Below are positions 44,642 through 52,784 of a DNA stretch of 64,000 nucleotides, piece after piece. The notes beneath the pieces are model-generated. The model made no database searches, was not told the DNA's origin, and worked only from the letters and a program-made list of their open reading frames with translations. The translations under genes were made by a program, and so were the position numbers. How positions within the stretch are numbered: the first letter of the stretch is position 1; the number at the start of each line of letters is the position of its first letter. The stretch is from contig NZ_CANMTX010000003.1 of assembly GCF_947500985.1 (NCBI RefSeq), forward strand, positions 558,001-622,000, written 5' to 3'. The stretch is from an uncultured Maribacter sp. (GTDB lineage Bacteria; Bacteroidota; Bacteroidia; Flavobacteriales; Flavobacteriaceae).

Positions 44642-45760
44642 TTATTCGTTCTCGGCAAGCTCATCGGGCACTACCTCGTTCCAAACCTTAATTTTATCAC
44701 CTTCTTTAATGCCTGAATTTATTTGAACATGAATACCATCGCTGATACCTAATTCTATATCTCTTCTTTCAAATTCTTGATCGCCTGTAGCGATTTCTAC
44801 AAATGGTTTTTTGGTTTTATCATCGAATTGCACCAAAGCTTCTTTTACTGCTAAAACACTATCTGCACGAGCTAAAATTATAGATGCATTTGCACTTAAA
44901 CCTGCTCTAATGAATACGGAGTCTTGTTTCTTAAGCGTCCCTTTTATTTCAAACTGTATAGCGCCATTCTCTTCATTTCCTTTCGGAGCTATATAATCTA
45001 GAATAGCATCGAACACTTTATCTTCTATAGCACCAACGGTAATTTCTAAGGGAAGATTTTCTTTAATTTTCCCAACTTCTGATTCATCTACCTTACCCTC
45101 AAAAATCATTTTATCAACATCTGCAATAGCTGCTATGGTAGTACCTTCATTAAAATTATTACTCTCAATTACCTGATTACCTACTTCTACAGGCACTTCT
45201 AGCACCATACCACTAACCGTTGCCCTTATTTGTGTATTTGCGGCATTACCAAAACCAGAAGTAGTACCCGTTTTTACAATATCATATCTTTTATTGGCAG
45301 CTGCGTAAGATTGCTTAGACTGGTCATAACTCAACTGAGCACGCTCTAAGTCTACCTTAGAAATTACCCCTTTAGAAAACAAACCTTTTTGACGATCAAG
45401 ATTTCTCAATTGATCATCTAAATTGATTTTGGCTTCATTGATATTATTTCTAGCATCGTTTAATGAGCTTAAATTAGGTACTACTTTAATGGTACACAGC
45501 AAATCGCCAGATTTTACATAATCTCCACCCTCCACGAAAATCTTCTCTATTACACCTGAAATATTCGGCTTAATAAGCACTTCTTCTAATGGAAGAATAC
45601 TACCTGTAGCCATTGTCTTTTTTATTATGGTCTGCTTAGAAGGCTCTTCTGTTTGATATACTACGGGATCTTCTGCATTTTTAGAATACAAATAGAACAT
45701 AGAGCCACCAAAGGCTAGTACGATAATTAGCAGGATTACAATTGTTGTTGACTTTTTCAT
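44642..45760 (-). CDS. membrane-fusion (periplasmic adaptor) protein, copy B
   Basis: A 372-residue adaptor with N-terminal anchor (about 6-25), barrel-sandwich start MATGSILPLEEVLIKPNISG, coiled coil near 105-160 and VEVGNQVIESNNFNEG. The layout and many blocks match adaptor A (FDDKTKKPFVEIATGDQEFERRDIELGISDGI versus the equivalent), showing a tandem duplication. It follows permease 2 by 30 bases. Confidence 0.9.
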   Translation of the reverse strand: MKKSTTIVILLIIVLAFGGSMFYLYSKNAEDPVVYQTEEPSKQTIIKKTMATGSILPLEEVLIKPNISGVIEKIFVEGGDYVKSGDLLCTIKVVPNLSSLNDARNNINEAKINLDDQLRNLDRQKGLFSKGVISKVDLERAQLSYDQSKQSYAAANKRYDIVKTGTTSGFGNAANTQIRATVSGMVLEVPVEVGNQVIESNNFNEGTTIAAIADVDKMIFEGKVDESEVGKIKENLPLEITVGAIEDKVFDAILDYIAPKGNEENGAIQFEIKGTLKKQDSVFIRAGLSANASIILARADSVLAVKEALVQFDDKTKKPFVEIATGDQEFERRDIELGISDGIHVQINSGIKEGDKIKVWNEVVPDELAENE

Positions 45761-45790
45761 TTTTTGATTGGTTATATTTTGATGATAATT

Positions 45791-47047
45791 TTATTCTGTT
45801 CTCAAAGCTTCAATTGGTCTTATTTTAATAGCACTTTGTGCAGGTATGAAACCGGCTAATAATCCGGAAAATATTAAAATGACCAGTGCAATGACCACCA
45901 CACCTAAACTTACACTTGGGTTCACAAACATATCTACCGGACCTACGGAATCAAGAACCGCATTAACGCCATATATAAATGCAGCACCGAAAACGATACC
46001 GATCATACCAGATATGATCGTTAGGAAAATAGACTCCATTAAAATTTGTTTTTTAATAGACCAAGGAGCTTCGCCTAGAGCCCTACGTATTCCAATTTCT
46101 TTGGTTCGTTCTTTAATTACAATGAGCATAATATTACTTACCCCGATAATTCCGGATAATAGAACCAATACCCCTACAAAATAAGCTACCCAGCGTAATG
46201 CGCCGAACAAACTTTCTACTCGATTAAATTGTTCATACAAGTCAAAATACCCGACGGCACGTTTATCATCTGGGTGAATTTTTCTTTTTTCTTTGACCAC
46301 ACCTACTATCTTCTCCTTTAAATTAGATATGGAACTACCATCTAGAGCAGTTATCGCCATCCACCCGACATCGTTACCCATATTAAAAGCTTGTGAGAAT
46401 GCAGTAAACGGAACATAGATTTCTTTTTGACCTTCTTCACCACCGCCATCATCTTTCTTTTGATAGGTACCTACTACCATAAAATTAATTCCTTGAATTT
46501 TGATATAGGTTCCTAATACTTTTTCTCCTTGGTCATAAAGCTCATTTCGTACACCAACACCTATTACAGCAATTTTTCTTTTATCTTGAATGTCATTATG
46601 ATTTACAAACCTACCAGAAGTAATGGTCATGGGTTCTTGCCGTATTATTTCTGGATAATCTCCGTAAACGTTGAAAGCACCTGTTTTCAATCCACGAACC
46701 ACATTATTACCACCACCGAAACCACCTAATTGATTTCGGGGAGAAATAAATCTTAAATTGGGAATATTGTCTTTTATAGCCTGTACATCTTCAATTTTAA
46801 AACTAAAACGTCTTCCTTTTGGCAGTCCTTTATATGACATTGTCGTATTACGTGACCACATGAACATGGTATTAGTGGCGATGTCTCCGAAATCGGCACG
46901 AATACCATTTTCCAAACCTTTACCTGCAGCAAGTAATATAATTAGAATAAAAATACCCCAGCCCACACCAAAAGAAGTAGCCAATGTTCTAAATACATTG
47001 CTAGATAATACTTCTAAGATTTCTTTCCAACGGTCTCCATTGAACAT
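45791..47047 (-). CDS. ABC transporter permease, FtsX/MacB type (2 of 4)
   Basis: A 418-residue permease starting MFNGDRWKEILEVLSSNVFRTLATSFGVGWGIFILI. Periplasmic domain carries RNQLGGFGGGNNVV; C-terminal helices include KERTKEIGIRRALGEAPWS. It ends 30 bases before adaptor B and lies 38 bases after permease 1. Confidence 0.9.
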   Translation of the reverse strand: MFNGDRWKEILEVLSSNVFRTLATSFGVGWGIFILIILLAAGKGLENGIRADFGDIATNTMFMWSRNTTMSYKGLPKGRRFSFKIEDVQAIKDNIPNLRFISPRNQLGGFGGGNNVVRGLKTGAFNVYGDYPEIIRQEPMTITSGRFVNHNDIQDKRKIAVIGVGVRNELYDQGEKVLGTYIKIQGINFMVVGTYQKKDDGGGEEGQKEIYVPFTAFSQAFNMGNDVGWMAITALDGSSISNLKEKIVGVVKEKRKIHPDDKRAVGYFDLYEQFNRVESLFGALRWVAYFVGVLVLLSGIIGVSNIMLIVIKERTKEIGIRRALGEAPWSIKKQILMESIFLTIISGMIGIVFGAAFIYGVNAVLDSVGPVDMFVNPSVSLGVVVIALVILIFSGLLAGFIPAQSAIKIRPIEALRTE

Positions 47048-47085
47048 GGTTCTATCTTATTTAGTTATACTTATTTATTTTTTTA

Positions 47086-48333
47086 CTACTCGTCTCTTAA
47101 TGCTTCTATAACATGAATTTTAGCCGCTCGCCATGCAGGGAAAAATCCCGCTACAGCTCCTGCAAAAATCAAAACAAATACAGTGGTTAAGGCAACATTG
47201 AAATTCACTGAGGGGTTTAACACATAATCTACCTCTACATGCGGTCCAACAATTTCCAACAGCCCCATGCTTAAAATGAGTCCTGTAAAACCTGCAATTG
47301 CAGTAATAAAGATTGCTTCGTGCAAAATCATCCCAACAATTGACCATGGCTTGGCTCCGAGTGCTTTTCGAATACCAATTTCCCTGGTGCGTTCTTTAAC
47401 TACAATCAACATGATATTACTAACACCAACAATACCTGCGATGATGGTACACACCCCAACAAACCAAAAGAAAAATTTGATACCGCCCATTAGTGCATAA
47501 AATCGCTTAGCCTCTTCCATAGGGTTATATACTTGAATTGCGCTTGTATCTTCTGGAGCAACAGTATGTGCTTTTTGTAAATACGATTTTAATTCGTTCT
47601 TAAATTTGATAGATTGAGCAACGGCAGTTTCGAAATCTTCTACAGGAGGCAATGTATAGGAAAGATTATTTAAATGATCAGCACCATTAAAAACCTGTTG
47701 CGCAGTACTGACAGGAATATAAATACGGTCTTCTTCTCGTTCGCCACCAATATCACCGTATACCCCAACAATTTTAAAAGGGATACCAGATAGGTCTAAA
47801 AATTCCCCCACAGGACTCTCTAGCGCATGAAACACTTCTCGATTAATCTTATTACTGATGATGGCAACTTTAGCCTTAGAATCAACATCTTGTTGATTAA
47901 GGAATCTCCCTAAGGTCATAAACTCATTTTCGATAAATTGAAATTGATCAGAAACACCCTGTACATTATAAGCTAAAGACTCGCTACCGTAGTTTACGAA
48001 TACCCCTCTAACAAATAACCTTGGAGATTTATTCTCAATTTGATCCTCAAACAAAGCACCGGCCATGTCGTAATTCTCATTACGAAATTGAATAGGTCTA
48101 CCAGGGTTCATACCTTTATAGCCAATAGTGGTAACTCCTGGCCAGACCCAAACACTAGTAGCAGCATCTTGCTCAAATTCTTTGGCTATACCATTTTGCA
48201 TGCCTTGACCAAAACCCAATAAAATAACTAGAATGAAAATTCCGGAAGCAACAGAAAGTCCTGTGAGAAAAGTGCGTAACTTATTCTTGCGAATAGTATC
48301 GAAAATTTCTTGCCAACGTTCTAAGTCGAACAT
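47086..48333 (-). CDS. ABC transporter permease, FtsX/MacB type (1 of 4)
   Basis: A 415-residue permease, first gene of the operon, starting MFDLERWQEIFDTIRKNKLRTFLTGLSVASGIFILV. Topology matches the other three; the C-terminal region has KERTREIGIRKALGAKPWS. A leader with GATT repeats and a palindromic candidate operator lies upstream. It probably heterodimerises with permease 2. Confidence 0.9.
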   Translation of the reverse strand: MFDLERWQEIFDTIRKNKLRTFLTGLSVASGIFILVILLGFGQGMQNGIAKEFEQDAATSVWVWPGVTTIGYKGMNPGRPIQFRNENYDMAGALFEDQIENKSPRLFVRGVFVNYGSESLAYNVQGVSDQFQFIENEFMTLGRFLNQQDVDSKAKVAIISNKINREVFHALESPVGEFLDLSGIPFKIVGVYGDIGGEREEDRIYIPVSTAQQVFNGADHLNNLSYTLPPVEDFETAVAQSIKFKNELKSYLQKAHTVAPEDTSAIQVYNPMEEAKRFYALMGGIKFFFWFVGVCTIIAGIVGVSNIMLIVVKERTREIGIRKALGAKPWSIVGMILHEAIFITAIAGFTGLILSMGLLEIVGPHVEVDYVLNPSVNFNVALTTVFVLIFAGAVAGFFPAWRAAKIHVIEALRDE

Positions 48334-48335
48334 AA

Positions 48336-48364
48336 GATTGATTGATTAGTTTGATTGATTGATG
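48336..48364 (-). repeat. GATT tetranucleotide repeats in the efflux operon leader
   Basis: On the plus strand GATT occurs three times in a row (48336-48347), then a short spacer and GATT-GATT-GATG (48353-48364). They lie directly upstream of the first permease ATG in the mRNA leader. A similar short GATT run occurs between adaptor A and the TolC gene (near 40183-40196). Confidence 0.5.
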
Positions 48365-48414
48365 AGTGCAATACAAGTATCACACAATCATAAGACTAAC
48401 CAAATGGAAGAATG

Positions 48415-48431
48415 TTACACTATTTGTGTAA
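48415..48431. promoter_or_regulatory. palindrome upstream of the efflux operon, possible operator
   Basis: TTACAC-TATTT-GTGTAA is a perfect six-base inverted repeat with a five-base spacer, 82-98 bases upstream of the first permease ATG. On the minus strand no T-run follows it, so it is not a terminator for the upstream gene. An operator is inferred only from position and symmetry. Confidence 0.3.
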
Positions 48432-48449
48432 AAAAACTATAAAAAAAAT

Positions 48450-48674
48450 TTAAGGCCTCATCTTTTTGTAGATAAAATAGAAAAGACCAGCTACCAAAAC
48501 ATACGGAACAGCCATCAAATAAACGATACCATTATTAATGCCTTCAGCTGTTTTACCAGAAGATTCACTTTCTAAAACCGCTCTACACATTGCACATTGC
48601 GCCTCAGCATCTATCGGAATCAATAGAAATAGAAATAAAACTACTACCAATAATAACATTTGTTTAGTATGCAT
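48450..48674 (-). CDS. small CxxC membrane protein of the cytochrome oxidase cluster
   Basis: A 74-residue protein I do not recognise functionally. Residues 7-24 are a signal-like helix ending in EAQ, directly followed by a CAMC motif (Cys27, Cys30), a short hydrophilic stretch (about 31-45) and one membrane helix near 48-68 with a basic end (KKMRP). The CxxC is predicted on the periplasmic side. It overlaps DUF420 by eleven bases at the end of the oxidase cluster. A role in copper or disulfide handling is a guess. Confidence 0.7.
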   Translation of the reverse strand: MHTKQMLLLVVVLFLFLLIPIDAEAQCAMCRAVLESESSGKTAEGINNGIVYLMAVPYVLVAGLFYFIYKKMRP

Positions 48675-49197
48675 AGTAAGGAGATATCATTAAATAAACT
48701 ACAACACCGGTAACGGCAACATATAACCAAACAGGAAATGTATATTTCGCCAATGCCCGGTGATCTTCAAACTTCTTTAGATATGCCTTTGCATAAGTTC
48801 TAAGCACTAAAGGAATTAATGCAATAGAAAGTAAGATATGAGTTATTAAAATAAAATAATAGACATATTTAATAGCACCCTCTCCACCATAACTAGTAGA
48901 GTCTGATGTCATGTGATAGGCTATATACATAATCAGAAATAGCAAAGACAATGCAATATTGGTTGTCATTAAATTCTGATGTAATTTTTGATTGCCATTT
49001 TTAATAGCCCAGACAGCTATCAATAGCAATACAGCTGTTAATCCATTTATAGCAGCATAGATTGGCGGCAAAAATGAAAGCGGTTCAACATTAGGCAATT
49101 TAACCCCAAAAAGAATGGCTACCACTATTGGTATAATAATAGAAACAACCGCAATTAATCTATTAAACTTTTTCTCGTCTTTTACACTCCCTTGCAT
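48664..49197 (-). CDS. DUF420 membrane protein (CtaM-like)
   Basis: A 177-residue protein with five membrane helices and conserved histidines in QKLHQNLM, AYHMTSD and THILLSIALIP, matching DUF420. In Bacillus, a DUF420 protein (CtaM) is needed for heme-copper oxidase maturation. It sits between SCO and the CxxC protein, consistent with an oxidase-assembly role. Overlaps the downstream gene. Confidence 0.85.
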   Translation of the reverse strand: MQGSVKDEKKFNRLIAVVSIIIPIVVAILFGVKLPNVEPLSFLPPIYAAINGLTAVLLLIAVWAIKNGNQKLHQNLMTTNIALSLLFLIMYIAYHMTSDSTSYGGEGAIKYVYYFILITHILLSIALIPLVLRTYAKAYLKKFEDHRALAKYTFPVWLYVAVTGVVVYLMISPYYAY

Positions 49198-49206
49198 ACT
49201 AATATC

Positions 49207-49938
49207 TTATTCGTCTAACAATTTCTGAATATCAATTTTCAGAATCCCTATTTCTTCTGTTTCACCGTGATCATTGACGCCATCCTTTTCTAAAATTTGT
49301 CCTCTATAATATACAATAGGATTACCAAACTCATCTTTTCTTGAACGTAAATAACCATCTTTATCTACTAGTGCGAAAAAACCTGAATGTTCAAAGCCAC
49401 CAGGAACATCTGGCATTTCTGCTGCAAAAATATTGAAACCTGCATTTGCCAATTCATATATACCATCATGATCACCGGTCATTAAATTCCAGTTGTTATC
49501 TTGAATCTCATATTTCTCTTTATAACTTCTTAGCACCTGTGGTGTATCAAACTCTGGTGTAATACTAAAAGATGCAATTGCAAAGTCATCAGCATCTTTA
49601 AAATGCTTTTGTACACCAACTAAGTTAGTTGTCATTACGGGGCAGATACTTGGGCATCTGGTAAAAAAGAAATCTACTACATATACTTTACCTAAATAGT
49701 CTTTGTCAGAAACAACCACACTATCTTGGTTTATAAATTCAAAAGCAGGCACTTTTCTTCGTTTCCCATCTAACAATATATAGCCAAGCTTATCGCTATT
49801 CTCTTTTGCAGAAACATTTAGACGATCGTTCTCAACTACAGATCCAGAAGACAATCTTTCTACTATTCTTGGCACTACAATAATGCCAAAAATTAGAACA
49901 ATTAGCGAAACCCAAACGTATGTATACTTCTTATTCAT
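49207..49938 (-). CDS. SCO family copper chaperone
   Basis: A 243-residue membrane-anchored protein (helix about 7-24) with a thioredoxin-like fold. The copper ligands are CPSIC (Cys95, Cys99) and His184 in GFEHSGFF. SCO proteins deliver copper to the CuA site of cytochrome oxidase. The ATG overlaps the stop of the upstream gene by one base, so the pair is coupled. DUF420 follows after nine bases. Confidence 0.93.
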   Translation of the reverse strand: MNKKYTYVWVSLIVLIFGIIVVPRIVERLSSGSVVENDRLNVSAKENSDKLGYILLDGKRRKVPAFEFINQDSVVVSDKDYLGKVYVVDFFFTRCPSICPVMTTNLVGVQKHFKDADDFAIASFSITPEFDTPQVLRSYKEKYEIQDNNWNLMTGDHDGIYELANAGFNIFAAEMPDVPGGFEHSGFFALVDKDGYLRSRKDEFGNPIVYYRGQILEKDGVNDHGETEEIGILKIDIQKLLDE

Positions 49939-50567
49939 TATTTAGATTGATCAGTATTATTCTTTTTTAATGCAAGCCTGTATTCTGCTAGTACAATTTT
50001 TACATCATCGATCATTTTATTATTCAAATCTGAAACTGAGTTAGAATTGAAACCATATTTTGTACCATCATCTTCGTCAGCTGACCTACCTCTTAATGTC
50101 AAGTCTTTATCTATAATAAAAACATAAGAGGTACTGTTTTTAGCATCTAATACGATGTCAGTTTTTAAACTATTAAAAAGGTCTTGAATTTGAATATCAT
50201 TAGCAGACACGAAATTCCACTTATCATTATCTGCTAGTGTAGCCAGCTCCGTTTTAAGCGCTTCGACTTCACCTTCCGCGTCATGAGCAACAACCATAAC
50301 AAATTGGATGTCTTTAAACTCGTAGAAGCGTTTATATATCTTTTGATTTATATTGAATGCATTACCCTTTCTACCTTCAACATCAGAACCTAAGAAACCT
50401 AAAATGGTAATTTTACCTTTAAATTTAGCTTCATCAGAAAAATCTATTTCATGAACATTTTTTGTTAGCTGCGCTAGCTTACCAAAATTAGTTACCCCAG
50501 AGGCAAAGAATAAATATGCCACAATTGGCAGCACAAATAAGACAACAAGAACAAAGGTCTTTTTCAT
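49938..50567 (-). CDS. SCO-like protein without copper-binding cysteines
   Basis: A 209-residue membrane-anchored (helix about 5-22) thioredoxin-like protein. It aligns with the adjacent SCO: ITILGFLGSDVEGRKG takes the place of the CPSIC block, with Val63 and Lys67 where the cysteines should be, and FIIDKDLTLRGRS matches ALVDKDGYLRSR. There is no cysteine in the whole protein, so it cannot bind copper as SCO does. It overlaps SCO by one base. It may be a structural partner or regulator in oxidase assembly; function unknown. Confidence 0.7.
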   Translation of the reverse strand: MKKTFVLVVLFVLPIVAYLFFASGVTNFGKLAQLTKNVHEIDFSDEAKFKGKITILGFLGSDVEGRKGNAFNINQKIYKRFYEFKDIQFVMVVAHDAEGEVEALKTELATLADNDKWNFVSANDIQIQDLFNSLKTDIVLDAKNSTSYVFIIDKDLTLRGRSADEDDGTKYGFNSNSVSDLNNKMIDDVKIVLAEYRLALKKNNTDQSK

Positions 50568-50648
50568 AAATCAGGAAGACTAGTTATTGAAACCATTTAA
50601 TTAGTTACAATAGATATAATCAATAAATTACAAACTATACAAAAATAA

Positions 50649-50674
50649 AAAAGACGGTAATAAAACCGTCTTTT
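50649..50674 (-). terminator. terminator after the oxidase subunit IV gene
   Basis: AAAAGACGGT (50649-50658) pairs with ACCGTCTTTT (50665-50674) around six bases. On the minus strand it follows the subunit IV stop at 50693 and is followed by T-rich sequence (A-run in plus). Confidence 0.7.
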
Positions 50675-50692
50675 AATACTGTTAATTATAAC

Positions 50693-51076
50693 TTAGAAGT
50701 TCCAACTTACAAAGCCATCTTTATATACATTATAAATATAATCGGCTTCTACTAGTAGGATAAATGTCAAATAAATAACCAAAAATATTGGTGTCCAAAC
50801 AATAGCTCTTCTTAGTGAAGACTTCTCGTCACGTAAGTGCATAAAATCCCAAGCAATATAATACGCTTTAACTAAGGTTAATATAATGAAGATCCAGTTG
50901 ATCAATTTCATACCCAATACATAAGTATCAGTTAATGATGCCGGTTTAATAATCCCTAAGACTACTTCTACCGCAGTTATAAGCGTTAGAAAAGCTAATA
51001 CTCCCCAGATTTTCTGTGTGTTAGATTTGAACTTTACAAGTCCTCTAAAAATTTCTAATTTATGTCCGTCTGCCAT
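50693..51076 (-). CDS. cytochrome c oxidase subunit IV family protein
   Basis: A 127-residue protein with three membrane helices (about 22-42, 52-75, 92-113) matching the bacterial subunit IV family (KLINWIFIILTLVKAYYIAWDFMHLRDE). It follows subunit III by 53 bases and is separated from the SCO-like gene by a terminator, so it closes the structural part of the cluster. Confidence 0.88.
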   Translation of the reverse strand: MADGHKLEIFRGLVKFKSNTQKIWGVLAFLTLITAVEVVLGIIKPASLTDTYVLGMKLINWIFIILTLVKAYYIAWDFMHLRDEKSSLRRAIVWTPIFLVIYLTFILLVEADYIYNVYKDGFVSWNF

Positions 51077-51129
51077 TTTACTTTAATCTAAAATTCTATT
51101 TTCAGTAATGCTGTTTTTTGTTAATTGGA

Positions 51130-52104
51130 TTATACTAAGTAGAAGAAGGTAAATACGAATACCCAAACTAAATCTACAAAGTGCCAGTACAACCCGACTT
51201 TCTCAACCATTTCATAATGACCTCTTCGCTCATAAGTACCAATAACAACATTAAAGAAAATAATAATATTAATTACTACACCTGAGAATACGTGGAAACC
51301 GTGAAAACCTGTAATAAAGAAAAAGAAGTCAGCAAAAAGTCTACTTCCATATTCATTATGAATCAAGTTAGCACCTTCAACAACTTGTGTTGCTTCTGCC
51401 AATTTTGCTAATGAGGCTTTTCTATCTAAAAGTGTTTTCTCACCTTCTTCATTGATTTGCTCAGTTCTAATCAAAATATTAGAATCAGCTTTAAACCCTT
51501 CAACCACCTCTGCTAGTGAAACACTAGTTAAAGACGGCTCTTGAAAAAACCAAATTCCGTTTTTTCTTTCGTGAATAATTCTATCATCTGGTATAGAAGC
51601 TGCAAAATCTGCTAACGAAGCTCTCTCACCTGTATCAGCCTTTACGAATTGTAATATTCTACCACCTTTAGTTTCTAATGCACCATGGTCACCTTTAATA
51701 AAAGTCCCCCATTCCCAAGCTTGAGAACCAACGAAGATTATACCTCCAATAACTGTAGCGAACATATACCATATAACTGCATTCTGTTTCATTTTATGAC
51801 CAGCATCAACTGCTAAAACCATAGTTACAGATGACATGATCAAAACAAAAGTCATAAGTGCAACATAAATCATGGGATAATTTCCATGAAAGAAAGGAAC
51901 GTGTGTAAACACTTCGTCCGCTATTGGCCATGTTTCAATAAATTTAAATCTTGAAAAGCCGTATGCTGCTAGAAATCCAGAGAAAGTTAATGCATCCGAT
52001 ACAAGGAAAAACCACATCATCATTTTTCCATAGCTTGCTCCTAAAGGCTGGTTGCCACCACCCCATACGCTTGTTTCCGTTCCCGTAGTCACCGTAGAAT
52101 TCAT
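51130..52104 (-). CDS. cytochrome c oxidase subunit III, long form
   Basis: A 324-residue subunit III with seven membrane helices. Between helices 4 and 5, residues about 136-250 form a hydrophilic insertion (KGDHGALETKGGRI...LIHNEYGSR) of about 110 residues absent from standard subunit III. The ends keep the family motifs QAWEWG and FFFITGFHGFHVFSG. It forms part of an oxidase whose subunits I and II are not in the window. A TAAATTTG element lies upstream (52135-52142). Confidence 0.9.
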   Translation of the reverse strand: MNSTVTTGTETSVWGGGNQPLGASYGKMMMWFFLVSDALTFSGFLAAYGFSRFKFIETWPIADEVFTHVPFFHGNYPMIYVALMTFVLIMSSVTMVLAVDAGHKMKQNAVIWYMFATVIGGIIFVGSQAWEWGTFIKGDHGALETKGGRILQFVKADTGERASLADFAASIPDDRIIHERKNGIWFFQEPSLTSVSLAEVVEGFKADSNILIRTEQINEEGEKTLLDRKASLAKLAEATQVVEGANLIHNEYGSRLFADFFFFITGFHGFHVFSGVVINIIIFFNVVIGTYERRGHYEMVEKVGLYWHFVDLVWVFVFTFFYLV

Positions 52105-52134
52105 ATACTAATTATCGTTTTAATAAAACTTTAG

Positions 52135-52142
52135 CAAATTTA
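52135..52142 (-). promoter_or_regulatory. possible -7 element of the long subunit III gene
   Basis: On the minus strand TAAATTTG matches TAnnTTTG and lies 30 bases upstream of the ATG. A TTG lies 25 bases further upstream, a little beyond the usual spacing. Confidence 0.4.
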
Positions 52143-52200
52143 CATTTTTTTGAACTATTTAAAAACGCAATTTGACTCAAAACTAACTTTGATACACTTT

Positions 52201-52782
52201 TTATTTCACAAAGAACATAAATAACACCAAATAGACCCATAATAAATCTAAAAAATGCCAAAATGTTGCCCCTAAGGTAACACCTAAATAGTTCTCTTTA
52301 CTATATTTTCCTTTGTTTTGATTGTACAATACCACCAATAAGGATATCATACCTGCCACAACATGCACCACATGCACCATTGCAATCAAAAAGACATAAG
52401 ATACTTTTATACTACTTGTAGGTCCTGTAAAGTAGTACCCTTCGGATACTAATTGAGAAAAACCCGAGAATTGGAGAAAAATAAAAAGTACTCCTAAACC
52501 TAACGTTGCCAATAGCCATTTAGTACCGCTTGCATTTTTACCTTCTCTAATTGCTTTCTTCGCCATCATATAGCTAAGACTACTAATAATGATAACTATA
52601 GTACTATATAGAAAAGAATTTGGTAGCGTAATGTCGCTGGACCAATCTTCTCGTGAACTACTTACAATATAAGCACTTGTCCACCCCGCAAAACCCATTA
52701 ATAGGCTGATAATACCAAACCAAAGCATCATCTTTTTTGCCCTTGCATTTTTCTCTGCCGCCGTACCTTGTGTTAAATCCAT
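52201..52782 (-). CDS. cytochrome c oxidase subunit III, short form
   Basis: A 193-residue subunit III with five membrane helices: KMMLWFGIISLLMGFAGWTSAYIV, the middle SQLVSEGYYFTGPTSSIKVSYVFLIAMVHVVHVVAGM and the C-terminal ATFWHFLDLLWVYLVLFMFF. It lies two bases downstream of cyoE. The second, longer subunit III follows after 96 bases. Confidence 0.9.
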   Translation of the reverse strand: MDLTQGTAAEKNARAKKMMLWFGIISLLMGFAGWTSAYIVSSSREDWSSDITLPNSFLYSTIVIIISSLSYMMAKKAIREGKNASGTKWLLATLGLGVLFIFLQFSGFSQLVSEGYYFTGPTSSIKVSYVFLIAMVHVVHVVAGMISLLVVLYNQNKGKYSKENYLGVTLGATFWHFLDLLWVYLVLFMFFVK

Positions 52783-52784
52783 AA

